Assembly (NCBI GenBank): GCA_020747065.1
Contig: JAGMVK010000014.1
Location: 186,001-250,000, forward strand
DNA from: Cadophora sp. MPI-SDFR-AT-0126
Taxonomy: Eukaryota > Ascomycota > Leotiomycetes > Helotiales > Ploettnerulaceae
Reading direction: 5' to 3'
DNA: 64,000 bases
Shown here: piece by piece, positions 13,727-25,659 of the stretch
Layout of the letters: the number at the start of each line of letters is the position of its first letter
Position numbering within the stretch: the stretch's first letter is position 1
Notes under the pieces: generated by a model
Seen by the model: the letters and a program-made list of their open reading frames with translations, nothing else
Databases searched by the model: none
Told to the model about the DNA's origin: nothing
Made by a program: the position numbers and the translations under genes

Positions 13727-15420
13727 AAATAAGAAATTAAGAGCTATTAATTAAGTTACGCGTAAAGGGTAAGATTACTACACCTAGCCTACTATTCTAG
13801 TAGTCCTATTAAGTTAAGTATAAGGCTCTTATTAAGAAAGGCGTTTTTATATTAATTTCTAGAAATAACCCTAGAGTAAGAAGCTACTATATCTTTAAAT
13901 TAAGAATAGTAGATAAAGTAAAAGGTAAGGAATTATTAATACTATATAAGAAATTAAAGCTATATCTAATACTTTAATAATAAAAGTAAGAAAGAGATAT
14001 TAACTTAATCTCCGATTATTTAATAAGTAAGTTAGTGATTAATTATATTACTAGCTACTACTATAAAATATCCGAATTAGATCCGAAAGAGATCTAATAT
14101 ATATCTAGTAATTTAAGATATTACCTAGGCTTATATTTAATTAGTAATAAAACTTCTTAGGAATATTCTTATATAGCTACTTAAAGAAATTGTAAATAAG
14201 TTTTCTTTTAATACGATATTTATAGTAATACTTTCTCTTTATAATATATTAGAATCCGGAAATTACTAGTTTAATACCTACTATAAATATTATATAGAAA
14301 AGAAAAACTTTAAATAGAAATATTAACATATAACCCTTATTTACTAATTAGTACTAAAGATAGTTACGATTTTAGGATTATTAGAATATAAATAGATAAC
14401 ACGTTAATCCTTGGAAATAATAAATTCTTAGTATAAGAGTAAGAAGGAATTATAAAAGCTAATTTCTTAATAAAACTAATTCAAGTCCTAAACTTTTCGA
14501 ATTTATTATATTTAATAGATATACTATTACTTTAGCTAGGAATAATATCTATATATTACAGAAAAGTTAAGAAATAAGACTAGAGTTAATTAATATAATA
14601 GCGCTAGATTATAAGAAAGTATATATAAAATAATAAGCTTGTAGCGCGTATATTATAACAATCTATTAACTTGAAGCTACCTTTAATTTATTAGTAATAG
14701 CATAATATTAGGATTTAATAATAGAAAATATAAAGGCCCGAAACTAATATCTTTAATAGTAAATAAATAATATAAAAAGAGGTTTATAGTATATACTAGT
14801 AGACTTATACTCTACTAGATTTTATGTCTTTATTAATAGATTATTTACTAATAATAAGGATCTAAGCTTATAGATTAGGTTTCTAATAATAATTAGATTA
14901 GAAATAAAGAGAGATTCGGAATTTACTCTCTCTAGTAATATTATTTATATAAGCTCTATAAAGTATAAGAGAGTAATATATATTATACTTACTTTAGAAC
15001 TATATACTATAATAATAGGAATTAATATATTAATTACTTTAGGAACTACTATTAATATAGTAATAGATAAGCTTAAACTCTTACGACTTCTAACTATAGT
15101 ATATATAGATTCCCTATCTCTTTATAAGTATATTATTAAACTTAGCATTATAAAGGAAAAGCATTTAATAATTAATATTATAGTAATTTAGTAATTATAT
15201 AAGTGCAGGGAGCTAACAGAGATTCAGTGGATTAATAGCACTAGTAATCCTACTAATACTATAATAAAGACAGTACTAAATAAAGCTCTTTAAGAGCTAA
15301 TTAATACTAATACCTTAACTATAAAGATAGAAAGTTAAGTTTAGAGGCTACTTAATATTAATTTAGAAGCTTATTTAACTTATAATCCAGATTCATAAGT
15401 TAATAGAATTAATTTAAGGG
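13727..15420 (+). pseudogene. Copia Y reverse transcriptase and RNase H
   Basis: Continuation of the Y pol frame after Z. At 13730-13880 the linker that also ends element X is repeated, followed by the fingers segment (RIVDKVKGKE). The active-site block near 14385-14400 reads QIDNTL where copia has QTDDTL, so one catalytic Asp is lost. The RNase H C-terminus is well preserved: at about 15190-15260 the frame reads TEIQWINSTSNPT, matching the RWIDGxxNPADAMTK block of fungal copia elements, then LQELINTNT. Stops are TAA/TAG at Gln/Trp sites. It is inactive. Confidence 0.82.
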
Positions 15421-16964
15421 AATAATAAAGGAATTTCAGATAAGGAATAATTTTTCCTTTATTATAATTTCCTTATAACTATTATTAATTACTTATAAGT
15501 ATTTTTATTTCTATTTAAAATATAAAGGAGAAAACAAGTTTAATTTATAAGTAATTACCCTCTGATTTAAAGTACTAATAAGTAGCCTTATAATAATACT
15601 CTAATAGAGACTAAAGTACCGGTTTTATTATAGAGAATTACTCTTATACACTAGTATAAAGAAAGTACTACTATAAAGAATTAATTACAAAGCCTTTCTA
15701 AAATAAGGCTTATTCCCCTACTTATAAGTAGTACTTAGATTAACTAGTATATTATTAGATTCCTCTTTCCTTATACTACTTAGATAACTTCTACTCTGAT
15801 TTTTCTTTACTTAAGGGCCTAAACCTTCTTTATCTTTATTTTTATTATTTCTTATAGGAATCTTATAATTAATACTATTATAATAAGATATAATAAAAAC
15901 TATAGCCTCCTTAACCTACTTCTTTATATAGAAGAAGATCTGCTTATAATCCTATAGAAGTTTTAGTTAAATATAAACTAAAGTATATTTAGTAAAGATT
16001 TAAAGTAAAAGAAAAAAAGATTACTTATTAATTAACTTTAAGTAAGATCTATTATTTTAATATAAAGAGTATAAGTCTTCTTTAATAATACTAAACTTAT
16101 CTTATCTTAAGTCTTTAATAACTTAGTAACTATAATCTAAAGTTCTATATTAATAGCTATAGTAGTAGTAAAGATAATAGTAGTATCCTTACTAGTAAAA
16201 GTATAAGTGAGTTTTTAGTACTTAGTATCCAAAAATTAGGGAATTTATAAGTAGATTAATTATAGATTATATTTAGAGTAATTTAAAATTTAGAATTAGA
16301 AAAGGGAGGGAAATACTTATAGAATTATATAGGAATTTCTTTTTAGTATAGTATAAGTATTTCTTACTCTCTTACTTATTAAAGAAGTAAATATAATTTA
16401 ATTTCTTCGCTAGGAATTGAATATAACAAATACAATAGTTTTAGTAGGTAATAGTAAAAGCTTTAAATAGTATTAGTGTAAGTACTATTTATATTAGTAT
16501 TTGTTTTATTACTAAACTACTTATAATTCTTTTGAATTTCTATACTTACTTTTATTTATTTAATTTAGTACAGATTATAGTAAAATATTAGCGAATATTT
16601 CTTAAAATCAAAGGTTTATATATTTATAAGTAATTCTTTAATATTTACTTAAAAAAAAGAGAGCTTTAGAATAGAGAAAGATCTTAGTTTTATATAATTA
16701 GCAATAGCCTTACTTAGTATTTATTTACTTACTATTATTTTCTAATAAGCTATATTAATTACTTCTAACGTATAGCTTTTAAGCTATAACCGGAGGTCTT
16801 TCGGACTATAGTACTTCCGTAGCTCCGTACTTAGTATACCTATTTTATTTCCTTAGCTTATATAATTATTCTTTACAATTATTTTCTTTTATAATTAGAA
16901 TAAAGATTTACTTTTATAATAGAGATTTACTTAGAAACTATCTTTCTAAAAGAAGATTTACAGG
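15421..16964. other. Long 3' region of copia Y between pol and LTR, with antisense frame
   Basis: Copia elements usually have little DNA between RNase H and the 3' LTR, but here there are 1.5 kb. On the minus strand, about 16150 down to 15660, roughly 160 codons read as a hydrophilic protein (segments such as KFSIIKEDLYSLYQNNRSY and FYIKKQVKEA) with only TAA/TAG interruptions. I do not recognise it. Element Z has an antisense frame in the same relative place. A purine-rich tract (AAAAGAAGATT) lies just before the 3' LTR and may be the polypurine tract. Confidence 0.4.
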
Positions 16965-17197
16965 TGTTAATCTATAGGCCTATATAGGATATATCTCAGC
17001 TAGAATAGGGGGTAAGACTACTTACGAAGGCGATTTAGTAGTGTTTCGGAGGCAGCATATAATCTAATATCTCCTGCCCTTTCTTAGAAATACATAGATT
17101 TTCCATACTATTAAGCTTGATATATATATATATATGATATTTACATTTAATTCTTAGCTTATATTCGGTATTAAATCGATAATACGAGTTATCAATA
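16965..17197 (+). repeat. 3' LTR of copia element Y
   Basis: A 233-bp copy of 1116-1349. It begins TGTTAATC and ends GTTATCAATA, a RIP form of ATCAACA. It is preceded by the purine-rich tract and followed by unrelated sequence, not by the missing half of element X. Confidence 0.8.
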
Positions 17198-20090
17198 GTC
17201 TTCGCGATACTAAAATCACCGAGGAGGTATTTCCTAAGACAACGTATTATATTCGAAGGCTTTATATCTCAATATATAATAGGCAAATCGTACGTGTATA
17301 TATAATGTAGTCTAAGGGAAATTTAGTAGAATATTATTATCGTTATAATCTATCTCTCTTCTTAGGATTTGAAGTTTATAATCTGCCGGTTAAAGCTCTC
17401 TTTGCAAATAAGTTGGAAAATATAGATATCGTGCTCTATAAACTAATCTTAGGAGTATAGGTATAGGAGGATATAATCCTACTAAGTTATTAGCGTAATT
17501 ATAACTTAGAGTCAGAATAAAGAAACTTATGTAGTATAATCTCAAGAGTAAAGCTACCTTAGCTTTAATCTTTAGCTTAAAGTCTTTCTCTATAGTAATT
17601 CCTAATTTTAGTATTAGCTTAGATTAAATAACCTTACAAGTATAATAATCGCTAGTATATATATTAATAACCTTATATATATTGCCCTAAGATCCTCTGT
17701 TAAGCTACTTTAATTTTATATATCTAATCTTATTACTTAGTTCAGGTTAAAGAGAAGTATTTATTCTAGTATTATAGCCCCCTAATATAACAGATCTTAG
17801 GTCAAAAGCTGTTATTTATTAAAGAATCCCCTTGTACGTTTCCTTATACTTTATAAGAACTAATTAGTAAATAAATAATAGCCTCTCTTTCGCGAATACT
17901 TCGGGATCTTATACTTTATATAGCTTTAGAAGAAATTTAGTATAGCTTATTTACAGAATCTACTTGTAATCTAAGAGTATAATGTATTACTAAGAGCTCT
18001 TTCGTATTTACGCAGTTCTATCTTTATTCTAGAACTATGTATTTTAGTGTATTAAGATATTATAGAGAAGAACTTCTTAAGTTATAAAATATAAATTAAA
18101 ATAATATTAATCTATCTTTAATTACTCCTTACTTAGTATTATATTATTTATTAAGATATACTAATCGAATTTTAAAATAATTCCAAGTATTTTTAATAGT
18201 ATATAAAATCCGATTCTTAAGAATTGTTTCAAAGGATTATTAAGGTCTCGCTTTATTCGCCTATTAATATCGTCTTAAATAATAGTCTCAGTAGGCCTAT
18301 TCTTAGAAATAAGATCAAAGAGAGTTCTAGTCTTATCCTAGCCTGTAAAGGTACTAGCATTAAACTTATTAAGTAATTAGCAGTAGTAAATTTAGAGATT
18401 AGTTTAATATACTAATTTTTATTCTCTAAGCCCTATAGCTGCTTATCTTACTAAGAATCCCGCCTATCGATCTTACTATAGAGCTGTTCAAATGCCTTAG
18501 CCTTCCCCTCGCTATAAATAAGTAATATATAAATACCGAAGATACTTATAAAAGAATATACCTTATCTTCTTAGTACTTAGTTTCTTATTTCTTTACTTA
18601 CGAAAGTTATATAAGAATAAAGAAAGAAGATAAAGGCTTTTCTTAAAGAATATTAATAGGGATCCCTGTTATCTCGCGGACTTACTAACTAAGGAAATCC
18701 TTACTACTTAATAGTTTACCCTCTCCTAAAAAGAACGTAACTAATCTTAAAGTAAGAAGCTTTTAAAGTATCTAGTCTTGAGTAAACTATTTACTCTTTC
18801 AAAAGGCTGATTCCCACTTAGAGCTATATATTAAGATATTTAATAAATACACGTAGTACTAAACCGCGCTATAGTACTAACAGAATATAGAGTTAAAGGC
18901 CTCCAAGAGTTTATTAGTATCTAATTTATTGATATAATAAGTATCTATTTAGATATATTAAAGGCTATCTTTAGTAGCTTATTATCCATAAAAGTAAATC
19001 TTTTTATAGCTAGTCTTATTCTTACTAATACCCTGTATTAAATCTTTAAAGGTAACTTCTTTATCATTCTCCCCCTAAGTATATAAAAGTATTATATAAA
19101 GAGGAATATTATTAATAAGATATTTAGTTAGGCTAATTTTACTATAGCTATTAAATTCCAAAAGATATATAATTTAGGCATAGGTATTAGGATCTTAGGT
19201 GTCTTAAAGAATAGATAGGTTATTAAAGAGAATAAAGATACTATAGTAAGTCCGCTCCTATGGCAAGGAATAATAGCTTTTAGAGTTAAAGATAAGTAAG
19301 AAGTTATAGTAATAGGTATAGTAGATTATAAAGACTTAGTAGTAATAAATCTAAATTATAAAAGTAGCGGGGTTAAACTTAAGTATATATCTTTATCTAG
19401 TACTTAATATATTAATAGAAGGCCTAATAGTACTAGGTATTAAATTTCTATAATAGGTAATAAATCTCTTAATTACTCTCCTATTATTTAGCAGAATATA
19501 AGATATATATTACAAATATCTAGGGATTATAAGCTAAAGTCTAGACTATATTAGAGCTATGAATCATTGCTTAATTAAGCGTAGAAGAAGAGAAGAGAAA
19601 CTTAAAAAGCTAAATTAAGTTATATTATAAGATAAGATACTATATATTAATACTTAATAATAAAAAATAAGGCTAAATTAGGAGATTTCATTAGTTAGAA
19701 GCACCCTACTAATATAAAGGCCTATGCCGAAGACAGCGCTAAAATTCTATTTAACATAGATCTACTTCCTTTGCCTAAGTTAGGTATTTAAGTAATATAG
19801 CTTTAAATATACGGTCTACTGCTTTATTCCTATATATTCTTTAAATATAAGTAGAAATTAGGTAAAGGGATTTAAGAAGAAAACTATTAGGCTATAATTA
19901 CATAATAACTCCTAATAATAATTATTATTCTTAGTTACTTAATATATATTTTATAAAACTATTTTTTAAAGTATTTCATATTTAAGTTACTATTATTCAT
20001 ATAGTATTTACTATTTGAAATTACATAAGACAAGAGGATATATAAAAAAGTTATACTAAGACCCTATGCCTAGCTAATAGCTGTTTCGAC
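17198..20090 (+). pseudogene. Unrecognised decayed protein-coding region
   Basis: Directly after the Y LTR the plus strand can be read for about 2.9 kb as protein with TAA/TAG interruptions, using at least two frames. The first part (about 17200-18550) includes FLGFEVYNLPVKALFANKLE; the second (about 18400-20090) becomes rich in Pro, Thr, Lys and Gln and ends near 20090. I recognise no reverse transcriptase, transposase or helicase motif. It is less AT-rich than the copia elements. It could be a host gene or part of an unnamed repeat, and the frame change may be an intron or a decay indel. Confidence 0.35.
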
Positions 20091-20388
20091 TTAGGTAACT
20101 ATACTTTCTCCCAATAGCAAGAAAGAACGTGGTAAAATAAGGATATCTATTCCCTAGTATTTTATTAGTACAGAAAAGAATTAATTAAAAGAAATTAGAG
20201 GAGTATAAGTTATTTATAAGCAGTAAGCGCCTATATAATTAATTAGTTAAATGCGATAAGGTGAAACTAGGCTACTAGAAAAAAAAGTACTATATATAAC
20301 TATAGTAAGTCTAGCCTAAAAATATAATTGATGAAGACCAAGTGTATAATATCTTTGCCTCTACTAATTCTTAATATCCTAATTACTA

Positions 20389-21147
20389 GCTACGAAATCA
20401 ATCGAGACTTGGGGCGATCCCTTATCTGCGAATGGCAGTGTACTCAGCGACGATACCTACGAAGAAGGAACGCTAGAGCTAAATGATCCAGAGGCACAGC
20501 TAGCCTAGGGCCGAAGATATTATAGAGAGAACTAGTATTAAGAAGAAGTAACTAATCGTGAAGCTGCATAGAACACGTAATATAAAGAGAAGGAGTGCGA
20601 AAGGATTAAAGATAAGAAAGTAAAGGTAATAAGGAAGCTTTAGGAGATGAAATCTTAGGAATACAGATATTAAATAAGGGAATATAATCTTTAATTATAA
20701 AGACTTACTAAAGCGTAAATCGATAAATCTAATTAGTCTCTTCCTAAAGAGGTAATTAAAAGTAATTAAAAGGGCTTTTCTACTCTTCTCTAGGGCAGGA
20801 CTCTATAACCTACTACTATAGACAGTATTAATACTCGCACCCTCCGTCGATCTAAACGAGCCGCACTAATACTTATAAAAGCTTTAGTAAATAAGGAGAT
20901 TGCTTCTAATGTAACTAAGATCAAAGTTCTTTAATTAAAGTATAATAAGATAAGATAGCGAAAAGCATATAAGAGGGAGCAATTAAGTCGAAGAATCACT
21001 AGTAAACTAATCGAATATAGTATATTCGTAAAGCAAAGTATAGTACTAGTCCCTAAAGACCTATAGTATAATCCTTTAACGCGTAAGCGTAATCTTACAG
21101 GCCCTTGTAGCAAAAAGTTAATAGTAGTCGAGTTCATAAAGTATTAA
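20389..21147 (+). pseudogene. Unrecognised decayed ~250-codon frame
   Basis: A single plus-strand frame of 253 codons with TAA/TAG stops and no TGA. It opens with an acidic segment (TWGDPLSANGSVLSDD), passes through a Gln/Glu/Lys-rich helical stretch likely to form a coiled coil, and ends in a basic region (RRSKRAALILIKALVNKE; SKLIEYSIFVKQS). I do not recognise the family. The clean acidic-helical-basic layout over 760 bp suggests a real coding sequence. It may be the last part of the unit starting at 17198. A 68-codon open frame on the opposite strand at 20931-21137 is a shadow. Confidence 0.5.
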
Positions 21148-21697
21148 GGGGCTTTGAAATCTAGATAAAAAGAGATACACTGTTCGAGATTTGAGAAGTA
21201 ATTAGAGACTAAATATATATTAGGAGATAAGAATCTAAACGATAGGAATTAAGGATTATACGTAAATTAAATTAGAAAACCTTAATTCTTTTTATACTTT
21301 ATATTCTTTAGACTTTATTAATATCAATTATTTATACCTTTAATTTAGATTACTCTTTAATAGTAACTGATATTTTCTTTAATTAGTACTAAACCTTTCT
21401 ATATACGTTCTATATAAGGCGTACTAGCGGCGCTTACTACACTGTTATCCTACTTCTTCACTTTTCTAACTACGTAAGTATTTACCGTAATACTCGTATA
21501 ACCTTATCGAACTAAGTTAGCTCTCAGTAGTAGGGTAAGATAATTTACAGATAAGGATAGCACCTCTATATAAATTTTCAAGCTTATTATAGATCCTTTA
21601 TCCTTTTTTATAGTAATGAAATAACTAAACCCATCCTTTGCTATCTTGTTTTAGTTTACTCTAGATTATACGTCTAGTTCACTATACTTAACTACTA
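21148..21697. other. Intergenic stretch without a recognised gene
   Basis: About 550 bp of moderately AT-rich DNA between the decayed frame ending at 21147 and the MITE at 21698. I see no frame, repeat or RNA gene that I can support. Confidence 0.5.
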
Positions 21698-21943
21698 CCG
21701 TTCCTCCCTACTAAGCGAGACACCCTATGTACTAAGACAGACCAATGAAAACACAAGAATTCTAAAGTTTTCTTCGTAATTTCCCCTTTAAACCAATCAC
21801 AACAGAAACTACTTATATTTAGAGTTAATAATATATTCGTTATATTATTCCTCTTAATATAGCGATGTGTCGATTTCGAAATTCGTCTAATCTCATTGGT
21901 CTGTCTCGCTACGCAGGGTGTCTCGCAACGTAAGGAGAGACGT
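21698..21943. mobile_element. Short TIR element (MITE), TA-flanked
   Basis: A 246-bp unit with about 49-bp terminal inverted repeats (21698-21747 and 21894-21943), flanked on both sides by TA. Each end contains two tandem copies of a short unit related to CCCTGCGTGCCGAGA and ends in CAGACCAATGA. The same doubled unit occurs at the ends of the larger TIR elements at 24726 and 31296-34128, so they probably belong to one superfamily with TA target duplications (Tc1/mariner-Fot-like by this criterion). There is no coding capacity. Some positions are altered by RIP. Confidence 0.75.
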
Positions 21944-21945
21944 TA

Positions 21946-24725
21946 TCCTCTGTTATTATGCTTTCTAGAGTCGTGGCTAAATAACTATAATAGCCAGGTT
22001 TTTGATTATATCCGCCTAAGTAGTTCTATTAAAAGGACAGTTATATGTATCCCTATTTCTACTTATTAGATTAATAAAGCGAAAATAAGGTAAGTAAATA
22101 TGCAAAGCCTTTATAATATAAGATAATAAAGCTCGGCACGAACCCCTTATTTTATTCCGTAATAATTCTTTCGTAGATAGAAAGCGATATACTTAATTAA
22201 TTAAATAAAGTATACTTATTATTCATAAGTTTATAAAGCTAACTATTTTAAATTAATACCTAAGTAATAAGGGTAGGGCTTCGATATTATTAAGCTAGAT
22301 ATACAGAAAATAGTCCTTATAATGAACCTAAGCGTATAAAGAGGTCTATTTCGACCCGCTAGCTTAGATCAGTGGATTAGTCCGCTTAAACGAACGTACT
22401 CTCCCGTCCTCTAATAAATAATCCTAAGAGGCTATTCTTTATCCACTAGGTAATTCTAGCATATCTTATAATAGGTATATTCTAAGGCCTTAATTTATTA
22501 TAATAATAAGCTCTACTATATTATTAAATAATATTTTTTCTCTTATAGTAGCGTCCTTCCGCTATAGACTCTTTTAGACCCCCTATTCTCCCTAAGTCCC
22601 CTATAGCGTTCCCTATAAGTTAGAGCTACTTCCAGAATCTCTAGTAGATACTTCTCTAAGCACTCCTTTAGTAGCTTTAGGAGTCTTAGCTACTATAGCC
22701 TAAAGATCTTAATCCCTAATTCTACGACTTTCTAAAAGGTTTACCCTTATCAGAGTTATTTAACTTATATATTCTAGGACTTATAGTTAGACTTTACAAG
22801 CTTCCTAATACAGGGATATTTAATACTATAATCATCTATTTTATAGTAGACTATAGTAACTATAAGCTTCTAATAGTAAGGTAAAGGCACTAAAGAAATT
22901 AAGATTATGATATAGAGTACATATAATTTAGAGCTCTATAACCTATTAGTTTCCAATAGGATAGATGAATTATTACTAATAAGATTCCCTAAGCTAATTA
23001 TAGTAATAACTTATCTTAGCCCTAATTTACTTTAACTAGCTCTAATAAAGTCTTCTACTATACTTCCTAGCTATTAATATATCTCGGGATAAATAAGAAG
23101 TTAAGAAAGAATAATAAAGATTTATACGTCTTACTATACTCGAGGCATATCGATTCCCTATAGAAGTATCTAGAGTTATAACTAGTGCTTTTCTTACCGT
23201 ATTTTTCTACTTACAGGGCATCTGTATATACTATACTATTACTAACTACTTTATTTCAGCTGTTTTAATATAGTTCTACTACTTAATAGTATAGTTAAGT
23301 TAAATAAGATTTCTCTTTATTATAAAAACTCAATATTTGTTTTACTTAATTTACTTTATATTGAAAAAAAAAAGCCTCTACTATTTCATGTAAACGTTTA
23401 CCTAATAATTTATAAGCTGAATACAGAACTTAGTTACTAATACTAGAGATATAGTATCTATTAGTTAGTATCCTAAGAAAAGCCTTCTAAATAGAATAGT
23501 ACTATATAATTATAATAAGGAGATTACTATTTATATAGAATAGTTTTATAGATAAGTTATTCCTGTTTATAGAAATATTAATTTGGGACTTATTAATAAC
23601 GAAATTTACGCCTAGCTAGCTTAACTTCAAATAGCTAGAATAAGAAATCTATAAGCTGATTTTCAGTTTTAGGATCTTATAATTAAATAATGAATTTAAG
23701 CTTATATAAATAGAAAATAAGCTAATTACAAAGTATACGAAATGAGTTCCTTTAAAGTATAAAAATCTTACTATTCTTATAGCAAATGTATTACTAGCTA
23801 CTTATTACTAAGAATACAGTAGCTTCTTAAATATATATGATTCTACTAGAGTTATAACTATACTGAAATCTAATAAAGGCTATACTAAGGTCTTTTAATA
23901 AATACTATTAAGAAGTTTACGTGTTTTTAAAGAAGCACTAAAAAAAGACCGGGTATATTATCTTAACTTCCTTAACCTAGATCTCTATAGCGACCTTAAT
24001 TATATCCCTTTTATATTAAAACAAAAGATATTAGAGAGTCTTTGTATTATACACGGATATTATGAAGTCTTTAGGCGGATCGTTATGTACTTAATAGGAG
24101 GCGATGCTCTAATATTAACTTTACTTAATAACTAGATTTATTATTCTTTTAATAATAATAGTAAGAATATAAAGCTTTTTTTACTTACTAGGGGCATATC
24201 TAGCTACGCTTTATAGTATCTTATAACTATTATTAAAAAGCTTATACTAGCTCGTAACGGGACTAGGCTCTCGGAGTACAGATTAAGCGCGTTACCTCCG
24301 TGTTTTAATAATATACTATATGATTTCGTAGAAGGGAAGCTTCTAATTTAGAGATAAGATCACACTAGCGGATTCTAAAGTATAATACTCTGCACTAGAA
24401 TATAAAGTAAATTATTCATAGTTTACTTAGTTTCATACTTATTTAAATTAGTTTCGTACTTAATAGGCGACTTCAAAGCTATTGCAGTAATAGAATTAGA
24501 GGTAGCTTCGCTATTCCTAGCTTTACAAGAGTTTTACGCGATTCGAGTTATCGCAGATTAAATTAATATTAGGTAGTTTTTATTTATTGAAATAAAGATT
24601 AAAGCTAATATTAACACAATTAGGGCGATTTTCTTTGGATTAGTGCCCCTAGGTAATAGGTAATATTGGCCGTATATCCTGCCTATCCTTAACGAATACC
24701 CTAGAAAACGATTGCATTTACTATA
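21946..24725 (+). pseudogene. Unrecognised decayed plus-strand region
   Basis: About 2.8 kb in which the plus strand reads as protein from roughly 22160 to 24710 with mainly TAA/TAG interruptions, for example KQKILESLCIIHGYYEVFRR near 24030 and DFKAIAVIELEVASLFLALQ near 24460. I recognise no domain. Base composition is less extreme than in the retrotransposons, so RIP is lighter. It could be one gene of about 850 codons or two. It ends at the TIR copy at 24726. Confidence 0.35.
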
Positions 24726-25171
24726 ATATTAATCCCTACGTGCCGGAAAACCCTACGTGCCGGAAAAAATAAGAGGTACTTTGACTTTAAGTATCTCAAA
24801 CTTCACACCAACCTGAAATTCCTCTGAACTACTATAGCATCTGTATTTTATAGCTATTTATTAATATTCTGACCTATTCTTAAGAAAAATTTGTATTCGC
24901 ATCGTCTCCCTTTCGCTTAGTTCATAAGAAGCCTCCGTTTATTCTATAATAGAAGTCCTTTACTATAGCTATACTAGTAAGCTCTTATTATCTTATATAA
25001 TAATAGAAAGGGTTTATCGAAGCTTTAGAGCCTTTCTATTATGTCCAAGACCGTCATGAGCTTTGTAGCTGCTGTAGTACGCAAATTAATACAGGACTGC
25101 CACGCGGGCCGGTACTTCTAATCGTCGAAACTAATGATTTTCGGTTAGAGCAAGCTGACTCCTCACTGCAC
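24726..25171 (+). repeat. TIR-element end, copy a (~446 bp)
   Basis: Begins after a TA with a RIP-altered form of ACGT-TCCCT, then two tandem copies of CCCTACGTGCCGGAAAA, then AGGTACTTTGACTTTAA. It is collinear with 31296-31757 and, inverted, with 33669-34128 over its whole length, including the shared block ending CAGGACTGCCACGCGG. Its outer 50 bp also match the inverted end at 31183-31232. It is therefore a full-length TIR of the family that bounds the hydrolase element. Whether its own partner is the end at 31232 or has been lost is unclear. Confidence 0.78.
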
Positions 25172-25528
25172 GTTATAACCTGGTAAATTACGCCACTAAC
25201 GCCGTAAGCACGCTTGTACTCTCAACACGAAGGTCTCGCGCTCTTTACTATAGTACAAGTAATAACACTAGGTTAATACCAAAAGTCTAATAATACACCT
25301 TATTACTCAGGTTTTATTGATATTACGAGATTGACAGGACGATTGATTATAATATCAAGATAGTAGTTATTTTTTGACTTATTCTAGAAGATTCTTGAAG
25401 CTGAGTAGCAATTATTGACTATTATATAGTGACCTACTCCCCTCGGACCCCTCGGACCCTCTATAAAATAGAAATGAAAAGAAAAAGAGATATGATTTGA
25501 AGATTAATACGAAGTTAACAAATATAGA
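25172..25528. other. Spacer between TIR copy a and the NLR stop codon
   Basis: 357 bp of ordinary, mildly AT-rich DNA. It includes a directly repeated CCCCTCGGACC unit near 25440-25458. It would be the 3' flank of the NLR gene. No further gene was seen. Confidence 0.5.
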
Positions 25529-25659
25529 CTAATTCATTATTATAAGCTTTGGTCCTTATTTAAGCTAGAGAAATGAAATATTCCCTAATTAATGTCTTAG
25601 AACAAGAGTTTTGTTCTAAGTAGCTTTATATGTAGGTCGGTATTCAGAAGGTAGCTAGA

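Larger units (their letters stand above)
1116..17197 (+). mobile_element. Ty1/copia LTR retrotransposon Y, interrupted by nested element Z
   Basis: Y is bounded by two related LTRs (1116-1349 and 16965-17197) and carries in order gag, a CCHC-type segment, protease region, integrase, reverse transcriptase and RNase H on the plus strand. The order integrase before reverse transcriptase defines Ty1/copia. Element Z splits the pol frame between 5288 and 13727, and the frame resumes after Z's target duplication. Without Z the element is about 7.6 kb. All domains are full of RIP stops. No matching target duplication was seen outside the LTRs (GTAAG on the left, GTCTT on the right), so one flank may have been rearranged after insertion. 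Confidence 0.8.

Noticed and set aside
1111..17202. Target-site duplication for copia Y
   Set aside because: GTAAG on the left and GTCTT on the right do not match even allowing RIP changes.
20931..21137. 68-codon minus-strand ORF
   Set aside because: Shadow of the plus-strand decayed frame at 20389-21147, which has the more protein-like composition.
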